From contig NZ_JAFBFW010000002.1 in NCBI RefSeq assembly GCF_016909495.1, forward strand, positions 806,001 through 870,000: a stretch of 64,000 nt of DNA, given 5' to 3'. This document shows, piece by piece, positions 49,718 to 58,890 of this stretch; the stretch's first letter is position 1, and the number at the start of each line of letters is the position of its first letter. The position numbers and the translations under genes were made by a program. This stretch comes from Pantoea coffeiphila (lineage in GTDB: Bacteria; Pseudomonadota; Gammaproteobacteria; Enterobacterales; Enterobacteriaceae). A model generated the notes under the pieces. The model was not told the DNA's origin, made no database searches, and saw only the letters and a list, made by a program, of their open reading frames with translations.

Positions 49718-50952
49718 TAACGGCTCCCGTTATAGTGATCCCAGGCTGCCTGCATCGCAGCGCCCTGGGTTGTGCGGAATCCAAGGTGGTTCAGCACGGC
49801 TTCCAGCGCGCTCAGGGTCTGCATCACGCAGTCTTTACGCGCGTTATAGCCCATGGTGCCGATGCGCCACACTTTGCCAATCAGCGGGCCAAACGAGGTG
49901 CCGATCTCAATGCCGAAATCTTCCAGCACCAGCTTACGCACCAGATCGCCGTTGACGCCCTGCGGGATCACCACGCCGAGCACGTTGTTCATTTTGTGGT
50001 TAAGGTCACCGAAGGTTTCCAGCCCCATTCCCTGAATGCCTTTCAGCAGCGCGTCGCCGTGCAGCTTGTGGCGGGCGATGCCGTTATCCAGCCCCTCTTC
50101 CAGAATCAGGCGCGCGCATTCGCGGGCACCGAACAGCGCAGAGGTAGCTTCGGTATGGTGATTCAGGCGCTCAGGCCCCCAGTAATCCATGATCATGCCG
50201 AGATCGAAATAGTTGGAGTAGATCATCTCATCGTCGCCGTCCTGGTGCGCATCGGTACGGATGCCCGCTTCCACGCATTTGCGCTTGCGGATCGCCTCTT
50301 CCATCAGCGGGCTGAGGGTGATCGGCGAAGTTCCTGACGGGCCGCCCAGGCATTTCTGCATGCCGGCAGAGACCGCATCCAGTCCCCAGGCATCGGTTTC
50401 CAGCGCGTTACCGGCGAAGGAAGCGGTCGCGTCGGTGTAGAACAGCACGCCGTATTTACGGCAGATGGCACCCAGTTCTTCCAGCGGTTGCAGCATGGTC
50501 GTCGAGGTGTCGCCCTGCACGGTCAGCAGCAGGCGCGGCTTCACTTTTTTGATCGCGTCTTCAATCTGATCCGGGGTGAACACTTCGCCCCACGGTACTT
50601 CAATGGTGTGAACTTCCGCGCGGCAGCGGCGGGCAATTTCGCACAGCAGATGGCCGAAACGGCCAAAGACCGGCACCAGAACTTTGTCACCCGGACGAAT
50701 AGCAGACAGCAGGATGGCCTCGATACCCGCGCGCGACGTGCCGTCAATCAGCATGGTCCACTGATTTTTGGTGCGGAACACGCCGCGATACAGCGCCATC
50801 ACTTCGTTCATATACTGGGTCATGGCCGGATCGTACTGCCCGATCAGCTGGCTGGACATGGCGCGAAGCACGCGCGGGTCAGCGTTAATCGGCCCCGGCC
50901 CCATCAGTAAACGCTGCGGCGGGTTGATCTGGGTAAATTTAGATAAATCCAT
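49717..50952 (-). CDS. hpxJ: Ureidoglycine aminotransferase (HpxJ)
   Basis: A 411-residue class V aminotransferase. RLLMGPGPINADPRVLRAM is the family start, D174 (FYTDATASFAG) binds the PLP ring, and K200 (SAGMQKCLGGPSG) is the cofactor lysine. The Klebsiella enzyme moves the amino group of ureidoglycine to a keto acid, giving oxalurate. Of two adjacent ATGs I chose 50952, which is better spaced from AGGAATCG. It is upstream of hpxK with one-base overlap. Confidence 0.88.
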   Translation of the reverse strand: MDLSKFTQINPPQRLLMGPGPINADPRVLRAMSSQLIGQYDPAMTQYMNEVMALYRGVFRTKNQWTMLIDGTSRAGIEAILLSAIRPGDKVLVPVFGRFGHLLCEIARRCRAEVHTIEVPWGEVFTPDQIEDAIKKVKPRLLLTVQGDTSTTMLQPLEELGAICRKYGVLFYTDATASFAGNALETDAWGLDAVSAGMQKCLGGPSGTSPITLSPLMEEAIRKRKCVEAGIRTDAHQDGDDEMIYSNYFDLGMIMDYWGPERLNHHTEATSALFGARECARLILEEGLDNGIARHKLHGDALLKGIQGMGLETFGDLNHKMNNVLGVVIPQGVNGDLVRKLVLEDFGIEIGTSFGPLIGKVWRIGTMGYNARKDCVMQTLSALEAVLNHLGFRTTQGAAMQAAWDHYNGSR

Positions 50953-50965
50953 CATCGATTCCTAT

Positions 50966-51095
50966 ATGTAAATAACGCTTCAGGCGTTACTGGTGCAGGC
51001 AGTTTGCACACGGACAGCGCGCAAGAACCGGAGCGTACACGTAGTACGTGAGGATTCTGAGCACTGCCCAGGTGCAAAATGGCAAACAAAGTAGC
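50966..51095. repeat. Palindromic intergenic element inside the hpx operon
   Basis: This 140-base gap between hpxI and hpxJ contains AACGC/GCGTT (about 50968-50983), CGTAC/GTACG (51034-51048), and flanking CAGTTTGCAC against GTGCAAAATGGC. The string AGCGTACACGTAGTACGTGAGG with GAGCACTGCCC nearby recalls repeats that I have seen between enterobacterial genes, from memory only. In the transcript it would fold before hpxJ and could set the ratio of transporter to enzymes. Confidence 0.4.
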
Positions 51096-51830
51096 CTAAA
51101 GCCCACGCACCGAGGAGATAAACTGTTTAAGCTCATTGGTCTGTGGGTTGGCAAACAGGGTTTTACTGTCGCCCTGCTCCCAAACGCGGCCCTGATGCAT
51201 AAACACTACGCGGTCGCCCACTTCGCGGGCAAAATTCATTTCATGCGTCACGAGGATCAGCGTCATGCCCTCTTTCGCCAGCTGCTCCAGCACTTTCAGT
51301 ACTTCGCCAACCAGCTCGGGATCGAGCGCCGAGGTAATCTCATCACACAGCAATACTTTCGGTGACATCGCCAGCGCACGAGCAATCGCCACGCGCTGCT
51401 GCTGGCCGCCGGACAGGTTGGCAGGATAGTAATCCATGCGATCCCCCAGCCCGACTTTATTGAGCATTTCCGCCGCCAGCGCCCGGCACTCGGCGTCGCT
51501 TTTTTTCAGCACGCGGCGTGGTGCCAGCATGACGTTTTCCAGCGCGGTCATATGCGGGAACAGATTAAAGTTCTGGAACACCATGCCGACAGAATGGCTG
51601 ATTTCACGCGCCTGGGATTCACGATCGGTGATGGTCATCCCGCCCAGTTTAATGCTACCTTCCTGATAGCCTTCCAGCCCGTTCATGCAGCGCAGCAGGG
51701 TACTTTTCCCCGAACCGCTGCGGCCGATGATGGAGATCACCTGGCCCATTTCGATGTCGAGATCCACGCCTTTCAGTACGTGGTTGTCGCCATAGTATTT
51801 CTGCACCTGATTAATGGTGATGAGCGGCAT
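51096..51830 (-). CDS. Polar amino-acid type ABC transporter ATPase (HpxI position)
   Basis: A 244-residue ATP-binding protein: Walker A GRSGSGKST (36-44), signature LSGGQQQR, Walker B VLLCDEITSALD and the H-loop VTHEMNFA. It belongs to the GlnQ/HisP-like group that powers uptake of amino acids or related compounds. It overlaps the permease gene before it by 20 bases. In the hpx setting the substrate may be allantoate, oxalurate or a related ureide; that is inference. Confidence 0.9.
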   Translation of the reverse strand: MPLITINQVQKYYGDNHVLKGVDLDIEMGQVISIIGRSGSGKSTLLRCMNGLEGYQEGSIKLGGMTITDRESQAREISHSVGMVFQNFNLFPHMTALENVMLAPRRVLKKSDAECRALAAEMLNKVGLGDRMDYYPANLSGGQQQRVAIARALAMSPKVLLCDEITSALDPELVGEVLKVLEQLAKEGMTLILVTHEMNFAREVGDRVVFMHQGRVWEQGDSKTLFANPQTNELKQFISSVRGL

Positions 51831-52467
51831 TGAATTTCTTCTCCAGATACTGGCTGTAGCGGGACAGCGGATAACACATCAGGAAGTAGCCCAGCGCCAC
51901 CAGCCCGAAAACTTTAAACGGTTGATACGTCACATTGTTCAGTATGGTTCCGGCTTTGGTCAGCTCGATAAAGCCGATAATCGACGCCAGCGCCGTGCCT
52001 TTCACCACCTGTACGGCAAAGCCCACGGTCGGCGCGATGCCGATGCGCAGCGCCTGTGGCAGAACCACGCGGTACAGCGTCTGGCCAAAGCTCAGACCGA
52101 GGCAGCGACAGGCTTCCCACTGCCCTTTCGGCAGCGCCTGGATGCTGCCGTACCAGATATCAATCAGGAAGGCGCTGGTGTAAAACGTCAGCGCCAGCGA
52201 GGCGGCGGTCCACGGCGAAACGTCAATGCCGAACAGCGCCACGCCGAAGAAGGCCAGAAACAGCTGCATCAGCAGCGGCGTTCCCTGGAACAGTTCGGTC
52301 CAGGCGCGGATAAAGCGGCACGGCCAGCGGCGACGGGTCAGGCGAACCATCACCAGCGGCATCGCCACCAGCGTGCCGCCAAAGAATGCCGTCAGCGACA
52401 GCAGGATAGTCCAGCGCGCCGCGAGCAGCAGATTGCGCAGAATGTCCCAGTCGGTAAAGGTCGTCAT
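51811..52467 (-). CDS. ABC transporter permease, amino-acid type (HpxH position)
   Basis: A 218-residue inner-membrane permease of the HisM/GlnP family, with five hydrophobic segments and the EAA loop (GQWEACRCLGLSFGQTLYRVVLPQALR). TELFQGTPLLMQLFLAFFG is the usual second-helix motif. Its ATG shares a base with the stop of the preceding permease gene. It pairs with that gene as a heterodimer. Confidence 0.88.
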   Translation of the reverse strand: MTTFTDWDILRNLLLAARWTILLSLTAFFGGTLVAMPLVMVRLTRRRWPCRFIRAWTELFQGTPLLMQLFLAFFGVALFGIDVSPWTAASLALTFYTSAFLIDIWYGSIQALPKGQWEACRCLGLSFGQTLYRVVLPQALRIGIAPTVGFAVQVVKGTALASIIGFIELTKAGTILNNVTYQPFKVFGLVALGYFLMCYPLSRYSQYLEKKFNAAHHH

Positions 52468-53132
52468 TACGGCTGCTCCCCGAACCATTTACGCCCGGCG
52501 GCCAGCAGCAGCTGACGCATGGCAATCGACAGCGCCAGATACATCAGCGTGGTCACCAGATACACTTCAAAACTCAAAAACGTCCGCGACTGGATCAGGT
52601 TGGCGGCAAAGGTCAGCTCTTCATAAGAGACCTGCGACACCACCGAGGAGCCAAGCATCACGATAATGCACTGGCTCACCAGCGCCGGATAAATACGCTT
52701 CATTGACGGCGGCAGCACCACGCGGATAAACGTCTGAGTGCGGGTTAAGCCCAGCACCCGCCCGGCCTCCCACTGCCCTTTCGGCGTCACCTGGATACCG
52801 GCGCGGATGATTTCCGTGCTGTAGGCACCGAGGTTAATCAGCATCGCCAGCAGCGCCGCCTCTCCGGCGGTGAGTTTCAGGCCCAGATTGGGCAGGCCGA
52901 AAACGATAAAAAATAGCTGAACCACAAACGGCGTATTGCGGATCAGTTCGACATAAGCGCCCCAGCAGCGGCTGAGTAGTGAGGGTTTACCGCTTCGCAG
53001 CGCTGCCCCCAGAATACCCAGCCCCACGCCCCCAACGGTAGCCATCACCGTTAGCTGGATAGTCACCCACAGGCCGGAAATCAGTTCCGGCCAGTAGGGC
53101 CACAGCGCGGGAAAATTCAGTTGCCCAATCAT
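52467..53132 (-). CDS. ABC transporter permease, amino-acid type (HpxG position)
   Basis: A 221-residue permease similar in design to its neighbour: VELIRNTPFVVQLFFIVFG, then the EAA loop GQWEAGRVLGLTRTQTFIRV and VVLPPSMKRI. Five hydrophobic segments. It follows the binding-protein gene by 13 bases. Together the two permeases, the ATPase and the binding protein make a complete importer. Confidence 0.88.
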   Translation of the reverse strand: MIGQLNFPALWPYWPELISGLWVTIQLTVMATVGGVGLGILGAALRSGKPSLLSRCWGAYVELIRNTPFVVQLFFIVFGLPNLGLKLTAGEAALLAMLINLGAYSTEIIRAGIQVTPKGQWEAGRVLGLTRTQTFIRVVLPPSMKRIYPALVSQCIIVMLGSSVVSQVSYEELTFAANLIQSRTFLSFEVYLVTTLMYLALSIAMRQLLLAAGRKWFGEQP

Positions 53133-53145
53133 CAGTCAGCCCCGA

Positions 53146-53928
53146 TTAACCCAGGTCAGCGGGTAATGGCGCTTTCAGCCATTCTTGCGATAGTTTGTTC
53201 AGCGTGTCGTCCTTCAGCGCCTGGCCGATCAGCTCATCCACTTTGGCCTTCAGCGCCGGTTCATTCTTTTTCATGCCGATAAAGCACGGCGAATCTTTCA
53301 GCATAAACTTTGCCACCGGCGCTTTGTCAGCGTTCTGGCGGGCAATAGCGGCCACGACCAGGTTACCGGTTGCCACATACTGCACCTGACCAGACAGATA
53401 GGCCGACAGCGTGGTGTTGTTATCTTCGTAGCGTTTCACTTCCGCCTCTTTTGGTGCCACGCTGGTCAGTACCATATCCTCAACGGCACCGCGGGTGACG
53501 CCGATGGATTTGCCGCTCAGCTCCGCCGCGTCTTTCAGAGTACCGTCTTTCGGACCAAACACGCCGAGGAAGAACGGTGCATAGGCGCGGCTGAAGTCGA
53601 TCACTTTTTCACGCTCCGGATTTTTACCCAGGCTGGAAATCACCAGGTCCACTTTATCCGTCTGCAGATAAGGCACACGGTTTGCGCTGGTGACCGGCAC
53701 CAGCTGCAACTTAAGTTTCATTTGCTTAGCCAGATACTTCGCCATATCGATGTCATAGCCCTGCGGCTGTAAGTCAGTACCTACTGAACCAAACGGCGGG
53801 AAATCCTGCGGTACGGCAATACGGATAACGCCACGTTTTTCAATATCTTGTAGTTGGTCCGCCAGCGCCGAAGCGGTAGACGTCAGCAGTAAAGCGCCAG
53901 CCAGTAATGCGAATAAGCCTTTTTTCAT
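53146..53928 (-). CDS. ABC transporter periplasmic binding protein, family 3 (HpxF position)
   Basis: A 260-residue exported protein: signal peptide ending STASALADQ (about 1-22), then the family-3 pattern IRIAVPQDFPPFGSVG, GYDIDMAKYLAKQM, DLVISSLGKNPEREKVIDFS and SGKSIGVTRGAVEDM. It would capture an amino-acid-like ligand for the adjacent permeases. The ATG 53928 is chosen because it opens the signal peptide. First gene of the six-gene operon; the 296-base gap before the RpiR gene probably holds its promoter. Confidence 0.88.
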   Translation of the reverse strand: MKKGLFALLAGALLLTSTASALADQLQDIEKRGVIRIAVPQDFPPFGSVGTDLQPQGYDIDMAKYLAKQMKLKLQLVPVTSANRVPYLQTDKVDLVISSLGKNPEREKVIDFSRAYAPFFLGVFGPKDGTLKDAAELSGKSIGVTRGAVEDMVLTSVAPKEAEVKRYEDNNTTLSAYLSGQVQYVATGNLVVAAIARQNADKAPVAKFMLKDSPCFIGMKKNEPALKAKVDELIGQALKDDTLNKLSQEWLKAPLPADLG

Positions 53929-54224
53929 TCTCACTTCCCCGATTAATACATCATGAAACGAAAGATTCTTAAAGAATTTATTTGCAACTAATGTGCCATT
54001 GGGGATTTTAGCGTTGATTTTTCTTGCTGAAATCGGTGGCCGATCGACAACGCCTGATGAAAATCTGATTAAAATCAGAATCAAAGAAAGAAACTCCATA
54101 AATAAAATCGGGTTATTTCGATGAAAAAATTCAGAAAAGGCAGATCGAAGCGTGAGAAAAGCGCAATAAAAAGGGGCACCGCCTCGAGCCCCATAACGAT
54201 GCAAAGCACCAAATTAGTGCCCCA

Positions 54225-55064
54225 TCAACGCTGTTCCAGCTCGTCCAGCTCGCCGTAAAGGTCGGCAATCTGATGGATACGCTGACGCCCGTTGCTGAGT
54301 AACTCATGTAAGACGGCATTCGACAGCAGGTTGACCAGGCTGTTGGCCGCCGAGTAGCTGTCAAAGGCCGATACGCTATCCAGCGGCGCACACAGCTGCC
54401 AGCGCGCCAGCGCGATGGACGTCTGCGCCTGAGGTTCGCACATCACCAGCGTGGGGATATGCCGCTGCTGCAGCTGCTGCAACAGCGGCCGGATAATGCG
54501 CGGGCGGCGGCGAAACGCCATCACAATCACCATATCTTCCGGGGTGATGTCGATTAGCTCTTCGGAAAAAGTTTGCCCCGGCTGCGGCAGCAGCTGCACC
54601 CGGCTCCGAACCTGCAGCAGCTGCTGGCGGAAATGCAACGCGACCGGATAAGAGTTACGTAAGCCAATAATAAAAATTCGCTGGCTCTCACACAGTGCCT
54701 GCACGACCTGGCCGAAATGCGCGCTGTCGAGTGTGTTAACCCACTGCGTAAGGTTAGCCATTTCCTGCTTGTAGTGGCGTGCTAACAGGGTATTGCCCTG
54801 AACCGCATCGCGCACGTCCGTTAACGGCATGCCGCTCTGACGCAGGGTGCGCAACTCGTTGCGCATATCTTTATAGGTGTCATAGCCCAGACGCTTAAAT
54901 AAGCGGCTTACCGTGGCCTTCGACACCCCGCTCAGCCGCGCCAGTTCCGCGCTGTTGTAACCAATCAGGTCGTCATAATGATCGAAGACGAAATCCGCAA
55001 TGCGCTGCTCCTGCGGCGAGAGTTGCGCATAGTGACCGCGCAGGCGTTCATCAAGCTGCTTCAT
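54225..55064 (-). CDS. MurR/RpiR-family transcriptional regulator
   Basis: A 279-residue regulator with an N-terminal RpiR helix-turn-helix (YNSAELARLSGVSKATVSR, about 35-55) and a C-terminal SIS sugar-phosphate-type domain (IFIIGLRNSYPVALHF, ITPEDMVIVMAFRRRPRI). It lies between the hpxF-type binding protein and hpxW, divergent from the latter, and is the likely controller of one or both. The ATG 55064 gives the family start. Its ligand is unknown; the SIS domain hints at a sugar phosphate or an analogous small acid. Confidence 0.85.
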   Translation of the reverse strand: MKQLDERLRGHYAQLSPQEQRIADFVFDHYDDLIGYNSAELARLSGVSKATVSRLFKRLGYDTYKDMRNELRTLRQSGMPLTDVRDAVQGNTLLARHYKQEMANLTQWVNTLDSAHFGQVVQALCESQRIFIIGLRNSYPVALHFRQQLLQVRSRVQLLPQPGQTFSEELIDITPEDMVIVMAFRRRPRIIRPLLQQLQQRHIPTLVMCEPQAQTSIALARWQLCAPLDSVSAFDSYSAANSLVNLLSNAVLHELLSNGRQRIHQIADLYGELDELEQR

Positions 55065-55268
55065 GTCAATGCATCCTGTAACTTTTGTTTCATTCCACCG
55101 ATCATATACAAATAACGTGCCTGTCTGTAGCCGGACAGAAAAATGCCTTCGCTTACGCCCTGCCGACACCCTGTTTTCCCGGAACGCCCGCCTGCGTCTG
55201 ATTGTTATACAAAAACTGGAATGACTCTTGCTTTAGTCACACTCAGTTCGAGCAATAACGAGAATAAT

Positions 55269-56855
55269 ATGAATCAGAGCAATATGGCACCGCAGGGGAT
55301 GGCCGTGACCCCACATCATCTGGCCAGCGAGAGCGCGCTGGGAATATTACGGGCGGGAGGCAACGCCATTGAAGCCATGGTCGCGGCCGCAGCCACCATT
55401 GCGGTGGTCTATCCCCATATGAACGGGCTGGGCGGCGACGGTTTCTGGCTGATCGTGCCGCCGGGCGGCGAGCCGGTCGCTATCGATGCCAGCGGCGCGG
55501 CAGGTTCCCTGGCCGATCTCGACTTTTACGCGGGCGAAAGCCATATTCCCCATCGCGGCCCGAAATCGGCGCTGACCGTGGCAGGGACGGTCAGCGGCTG
55601 GTCAGAAGCGCTGGCCGTTTCCGGCGAATACGGCGGTGAGCAGCTGCCGCTGGCTCGCCTGTTAAATGATGCGATCCGCTACGCGGCGGACGGTATTCCG
55701 ATCACGGCTTCACAGGCGGAAGCCACCGCCAGCAAATACGCGGAACTGGCCGAACAGCCCGGTTTTGCCACCACGTTTTTACCGGGAAATGAAATCCCGA
55801 AAGCGGGCAGCCGCTTTGTGCAGCCGGACCTTGCCGCTACGCTGATCCAGCTGGTTGAAGAAGGACTGGATACCTTCTATCGCGGTCCGCTGGCACAGCG
55901 GCTGGCCGCAGAAATGTCGCAGCTCGGTATGCCGATTACGCTGGAGGATCTGAACCGTCAGCAGGCAAAACGCCGTACGCCGCTGCGCATCCGCCACCAG
56001 TCTGGCGATATCTACAATATGACACCGCCTACCCAGGGACTGGTATCGCTGGCCATTCTGGGCATCACCGACCATCTGACGATGGAAGATGCGGACGAGG
56101 CGCAAACCATCCACCGCATTGTCGAAGCCACCAAACTGGCTTTCGGACTGCGCGACAGCCATATCACCGATCCGCGTTTCATGCGCGAAGAGATGCAGTC
56201 GCTGCTGACATCCGATCGCCTGAAGCAGCTTGCCGATCGGATCGATCTGAATCAGGCCGCGCCGTGGGGCAACGGCAAAGGCCCGGGCGATACCGTATGG
56301 ATGGGCGTGATGGACAGCAGCGGGCTGTCGGTCTCCTTTATCCAGAGTATTTATCACGAGTTTGGCAGCGGCGTCGTGCTGCCGGGCACCGGTATCACCT
56401 GGCAGAATCGCGGGGCGTCGTTCAGCCTGGATGCCGATCACCTGCTGGCGCTGGCCCCCGGTAAACAGCCGTTCCACACTCTCAATCCGGCCGCCGCACG
56501 GCTGAACGATGGCCGCACGCTGGTTTACGGTTCAATGGGCGGTGACGGCCAGCCGCAGACCCAGGCCGCCATTTTCACCCGTCATGTCGTTCAGGGAATG
56601 CCGCTGCAACAGGCGCTCAGCGCGCCGCGCTGGCTGCTGGGCCGCACCTGGGGGCAGCTGTCCGACTCCCTGAAGCTGGAGGGGCGATTCAGCGCGGAAA
56701 CCATCAACGCGCTGCAGGCGCTGGGACATGAGGTCGAGCTACTGCCCGATTTCAGCGAGGCGGTAGGCCACGCAGGCGCGATCGTACGCCATACCAACGG
56801 CATGCTGGAAGGTGCCTTCGATCCCCGCAGCAACGGCAGCGCCGCGGGCTTTTAG
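55269..56855 (+). CDS. hpxW: Oxamate amidohydrolase (HpxW), gamma-glutamyltranspeptidase family
   Basis: A 528-residue Ntn-hydrolase of the gamma-glutamyltranspeptidase family without a signal peptide. MNGLGGDGFWLI and the segment GPGDTVWMGVMDSSG are family marks; T342 stands where the nucleophile and self-cleavage site are expected. FGSGVVLPGTGITWQNRG follows. The Klebsiella enzyme hydrolyses oxamate to oxalate and ammonia. The ATG 55269 is chosen; upstream codons lack homology. First gene of hpxWXYZ. Confidence 0.88.
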   Translation: MNQSNMAPQGMAVTPHHLASESALGILRAGGNAIEAMVAAAATIAVVYPHMNGLGGDGFWLIVPPGGEPVAIDASGAAGSLADLDFYAGESHIPHRGPKSALTVAGTVSGWSEALAVSGEYGGEQLPLARLLNDAIRYAADGIPITASQAEATASKYAELAEQPGFATTFLPGNEIPKAGSRFVQPDLAATLIQLVEEGLDTFYRGPLAQRLAAEMSQLGMPITLEDLNRQQAKRRTPLRIRHQSGDIYNMTPPTQGLVSLAILGITDHLTMEDADEAQTIHRIVEATKLAFGLRDSHITDPRFMREEMQSLLTSDRLKQLADRIDLNQAAPWGNGKGPGDTVWMGVMDSSGLSVSFIQSIYHEFGSGVVLPGTGITWQNRGASFSLDADHLLALAPGKQPFHTLNPAAARLNDGRTLVYGSMGGDGQPQTQAAIFTRHVVQGMPLQQALSAPRWLLGRTWGQLSDSLKLEGRFSAETINALQALGHEVELLPDFSEAVGHAGAIVRHTNGMLEGAFDPRSNGSAAGF

Positions 56856-56867
56856 CAGGAGAAGAAC

Positions 56868-57056
56868 ATGACGCCAACTCAGCCTGACTGGGCAACGTAT
56901 ATCTTACAGATGGAGCAGATCCTCGGAATGGATCTGGACGAAGCACGCCGGGCCGAGCTGCTGGTACAGTTCACCCGTATTGCCGCCATGGCGGCACCGC
57001 TGATGGCCTTTCCGCTGGATGACCGGCTGGAAGTGGCGGGGGTATATAAAGCATGA
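56868..57056 (+). CDS. hpxX: HpxX, AtzG-like small subunit
   Basis: A 62-residue DUF4089/AtzG-like protein (WATYILQMEQILGMDLDEA, FTRIAAMAAPLMAFPLDD). Relatives bind and stabilise an AtzE-type amidase, and here the amidase gene follows with a 4-base overlap. It is most likely the small subunit of the HpxXY oxalurate-processing amidase; the exact reaction is inferred from the pathway. Confidence 0.88.
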   Translation: MTPTQPDWATYILQMEQILGMDLDEARRAELLVQFTRIAAMAAPLMAFPLDDRLEVAGVYKA

Positions 57057-58462
57057 ATCTGGCCGCTCTCTCCATCAGTGAAATCAGACAGGCGCTGGCA
57101 ACGGGCGATCTGAGCGCTGCGGATATCGCCAGCCGGACGCTTGCGGCGATAGAACAGCACAACCCGGCGATTAACGCCTGGACCGGCGTGACACGCGATC
57201 GCATGCAGCAGGAAGCTCAGCGCCTCGATCGCCTTAAGCGTGACGGCCAGCCTCTTCCCGCGCTTGCTGCCGTGCCCTATGCGGTTAAAAACCTGTTTGA
57301 TGTGGCCGGTCACACCACGCTGGCCGGGGCCAGCCTGTTCAGCGATCGCCCCGTTGCCAGGGAGGATGCCTGGGCGGTGCGGCAGCTGACCGCCAGCGGA
57401 GCGATGCTGTCAGGCATGCTGAATATGGATGCCTACGCCTACGGTTTCACCACGGAAAACACCCACTATGGCGCAACGCGAAACCCGCATGACACTTCGC
57501 GTATTGCCGGAGGATCGTCCGGCGGTTCTGCCGCTGCCGTTGCCGCCGGGCTGGTTCATTTCACGCTCGGCACCGATACCAACGGTTCCATTCGCGTTCC
57601 GGCTTCGCTGTGCGGAATTTTTGGGCTGAAACCCACCTTTGGCCGCCTGTCGCGCAGCGGCAGCCATCCGTTTGTTGCCAGCCTCGACCATATTGGTCCA
57701 CTGGCTCGCCGGGTGAGCGATCTGGCAGAAGTGTATGATGTCCTGCAGGGCCACGATCCCGCTGATGCATTTCAGGCGACGGAAGCCCCTGCCGCCACCG
57801 TTTCACAGCTGGATCGTGGGATTGGCGGCCTGCGCGTCGGCGTGCTGGGCGGCTATTTTCAGCAGTGGTGCGATGAGCACGCGCGCACCGCCGTCGCCAC
57901 CGCGGTAAAGGCGCTGGAAGCCATTGATGAGTTTTTACTGCCGGAGGCCGAACTGGCACGCGCATCGGCATTTATCCTCACGGCGGCCGAAGGCGGAAAT
58001 CACTATCTGCCTGCGCTGAGGCAGTCGCCGGAGCGTTTTGAACCCGCATCCCGCGAGCGGCTGCTGGCCGGCGCCATGCTGCCTTCGGCATGGTATGTAC
58101 AGGCTCAGCGTTTCCGCCGCCACTGCCAGCAGCAGGCGCTGGCGCTGTTCAACGATGTTGATGTGCTGATCGCTCCCGCCACGCCGACCTGCGCCACGCT
58201 GATTGGCCAGCCGACCATGCGCATTAATGGCAACGACTTGCCAACCCGCGCGAGTATGGGCATGCTGGCCCAGCCGATCTCATTCCTCGGACTTCCGGTT
58301 GCTACCGTTCCGTTACGGACGACGAGTGGGTTGCCGATTGGCCTGCAGCTAATCGCGGCACCGTTTAACGAACAAGCCTGTCTGCGAGCCGCCAGGGCGC
58401 TGGAGCAGATGGGTATTGCGCAGGCGATGCCTGCAAACATGGAAGATAAAAATGAAAAGTGA
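57053..58462 (+). CDS. hpxY: HpxY, AtzE-type amidase
   Basis: A 469-residue amidase-signature enzyme. The Ser-cisSer-Lys triad is K79 (PYAVKNLFD), S155 (AGGSSGGSAAAV) and S179 (GTDTNGSIRVP), with the spacing normal for the family. It probably acts on oxalurate or a related carbamoyl acid together with HpxX. It overlaps both neighbours (4 bases with hpxX, 11 with hpxZ), showing coupled translation. Confidence 0.88.
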   Translation: MNLAALSISEIRQALATGDLSAADIASRTLAAIEQHNPAINAWTGVTRDRMQQEAQRLDRLKRDGQPLPALAAVPYAVKNLFDVAGHTTLAGASLFSDRPVAREDAWAVRQLTASGAMLSGMLNMDAYAYGFTTENTHYGATRNPHDTSRIAGGSSGGSAAAVAAGLVHFTLGTDTNGSIRVPASLCGIFGLKPTFGRLSRSGSHPFVASLDHIGPLARRVSDLAEVYDVLQGHDPADAFQATEAPAATVSQLDRGIGGLRVGVLGGYFQQWCDEHARTAVATAVKALEAIDEFLLPEAELARASAFILTAAEGGNHYLPALRQSPERFEPASRERLLAGAMLPSAWYVQAQRFRRHCQQQALALFNDVDVLIAPATPTCATLIGQPTMRINGNDLPTRASMGMLAQPISFLGLPVATVPLRTTSGLPIGLQLIAAPFNEQACLRAARALEQMGIAQAMPANMEDKNEK

Positions 58463-58835
58463 ACATATCGATCGCCCGGCGATCCACGCTGAAGTGACTG
58501 CGGCCTTTTACCGCTACGAGGAAGCCTTAATCAGCAACGATACTGTCGTTCTGGATGAGCTGTTCTGGCACGACGATCGCACCGTACGTCTGGGAGCCGG
58601 TGAGAATCTGTATGGCATTGACGCTATCCGCGAATTCCGCGCATCACGCTCGCCCGTCGGGCTGAACCGCCAGCTGCAAAATACGGTGATATCCACCTTT
58701 GGCGAGGATTTTGCCGTTTGCAGCACCGAATTTACCCGCGAGGGCAGCGATAAAATCGGCCGTCAGCAGCAAACCTGGGTGAAACTCCCCTGCGGCTGGC
58801 GGATTGTTGCGGCACAGGTCAGTTTAATTCCCTGA
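58452..58835 (+). CDS. hpxZ: HpxZ, AtzH/NTF2-like protein (DUF3225)
   Basis: A 127-residue NTF2/SnoaL-like fold protein (AAFYRYEEALISNDTVVLDELFWHD split over helix and strand, LYGIDAIREFRASR, WRIVAAQVSL). The family is found beside AtzE/HpxY amidases, where it may be a further hydrolase or an accessory subunit; its role is not settled. The ATG 58452 lies within the end of hpxY. Last gene of hpxWXYZ, before a strong terminator. Confidence 0.87.
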   Translation: MKSEHIDRPAIHAEVTAAFYRYEEALISNDTVVLDELFWHDDRTVRLGAGENLYGIDAIREFRASRSPVGLNRQLQNTVISTFGEDFAVCSTEFTREGSDKIGRQQQTWVKLPCGWRIVAAQVSLIP

Positions 58836-58857
58836 CTGATGTTCTTCCGGTCGCGTA

Positions 58858-58890
58858 AAAAAACGGATGGGTTTCCCCATCCGTTTTTGA
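58858..58890 (+). terminator. Bidirectional terminator between hpxZ and hpxB
   Basis: AAACGGATGGG (58861-58871) pairs with CCCATCCGTTT, with a short TTTC loop, a T-run after it and an A-run before it. The layout suits termination of hpxWXYZ on the plus strand and hpxSAB on the minus strand; the hpxB stop is directly at its edge. Confidence 0.85.
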
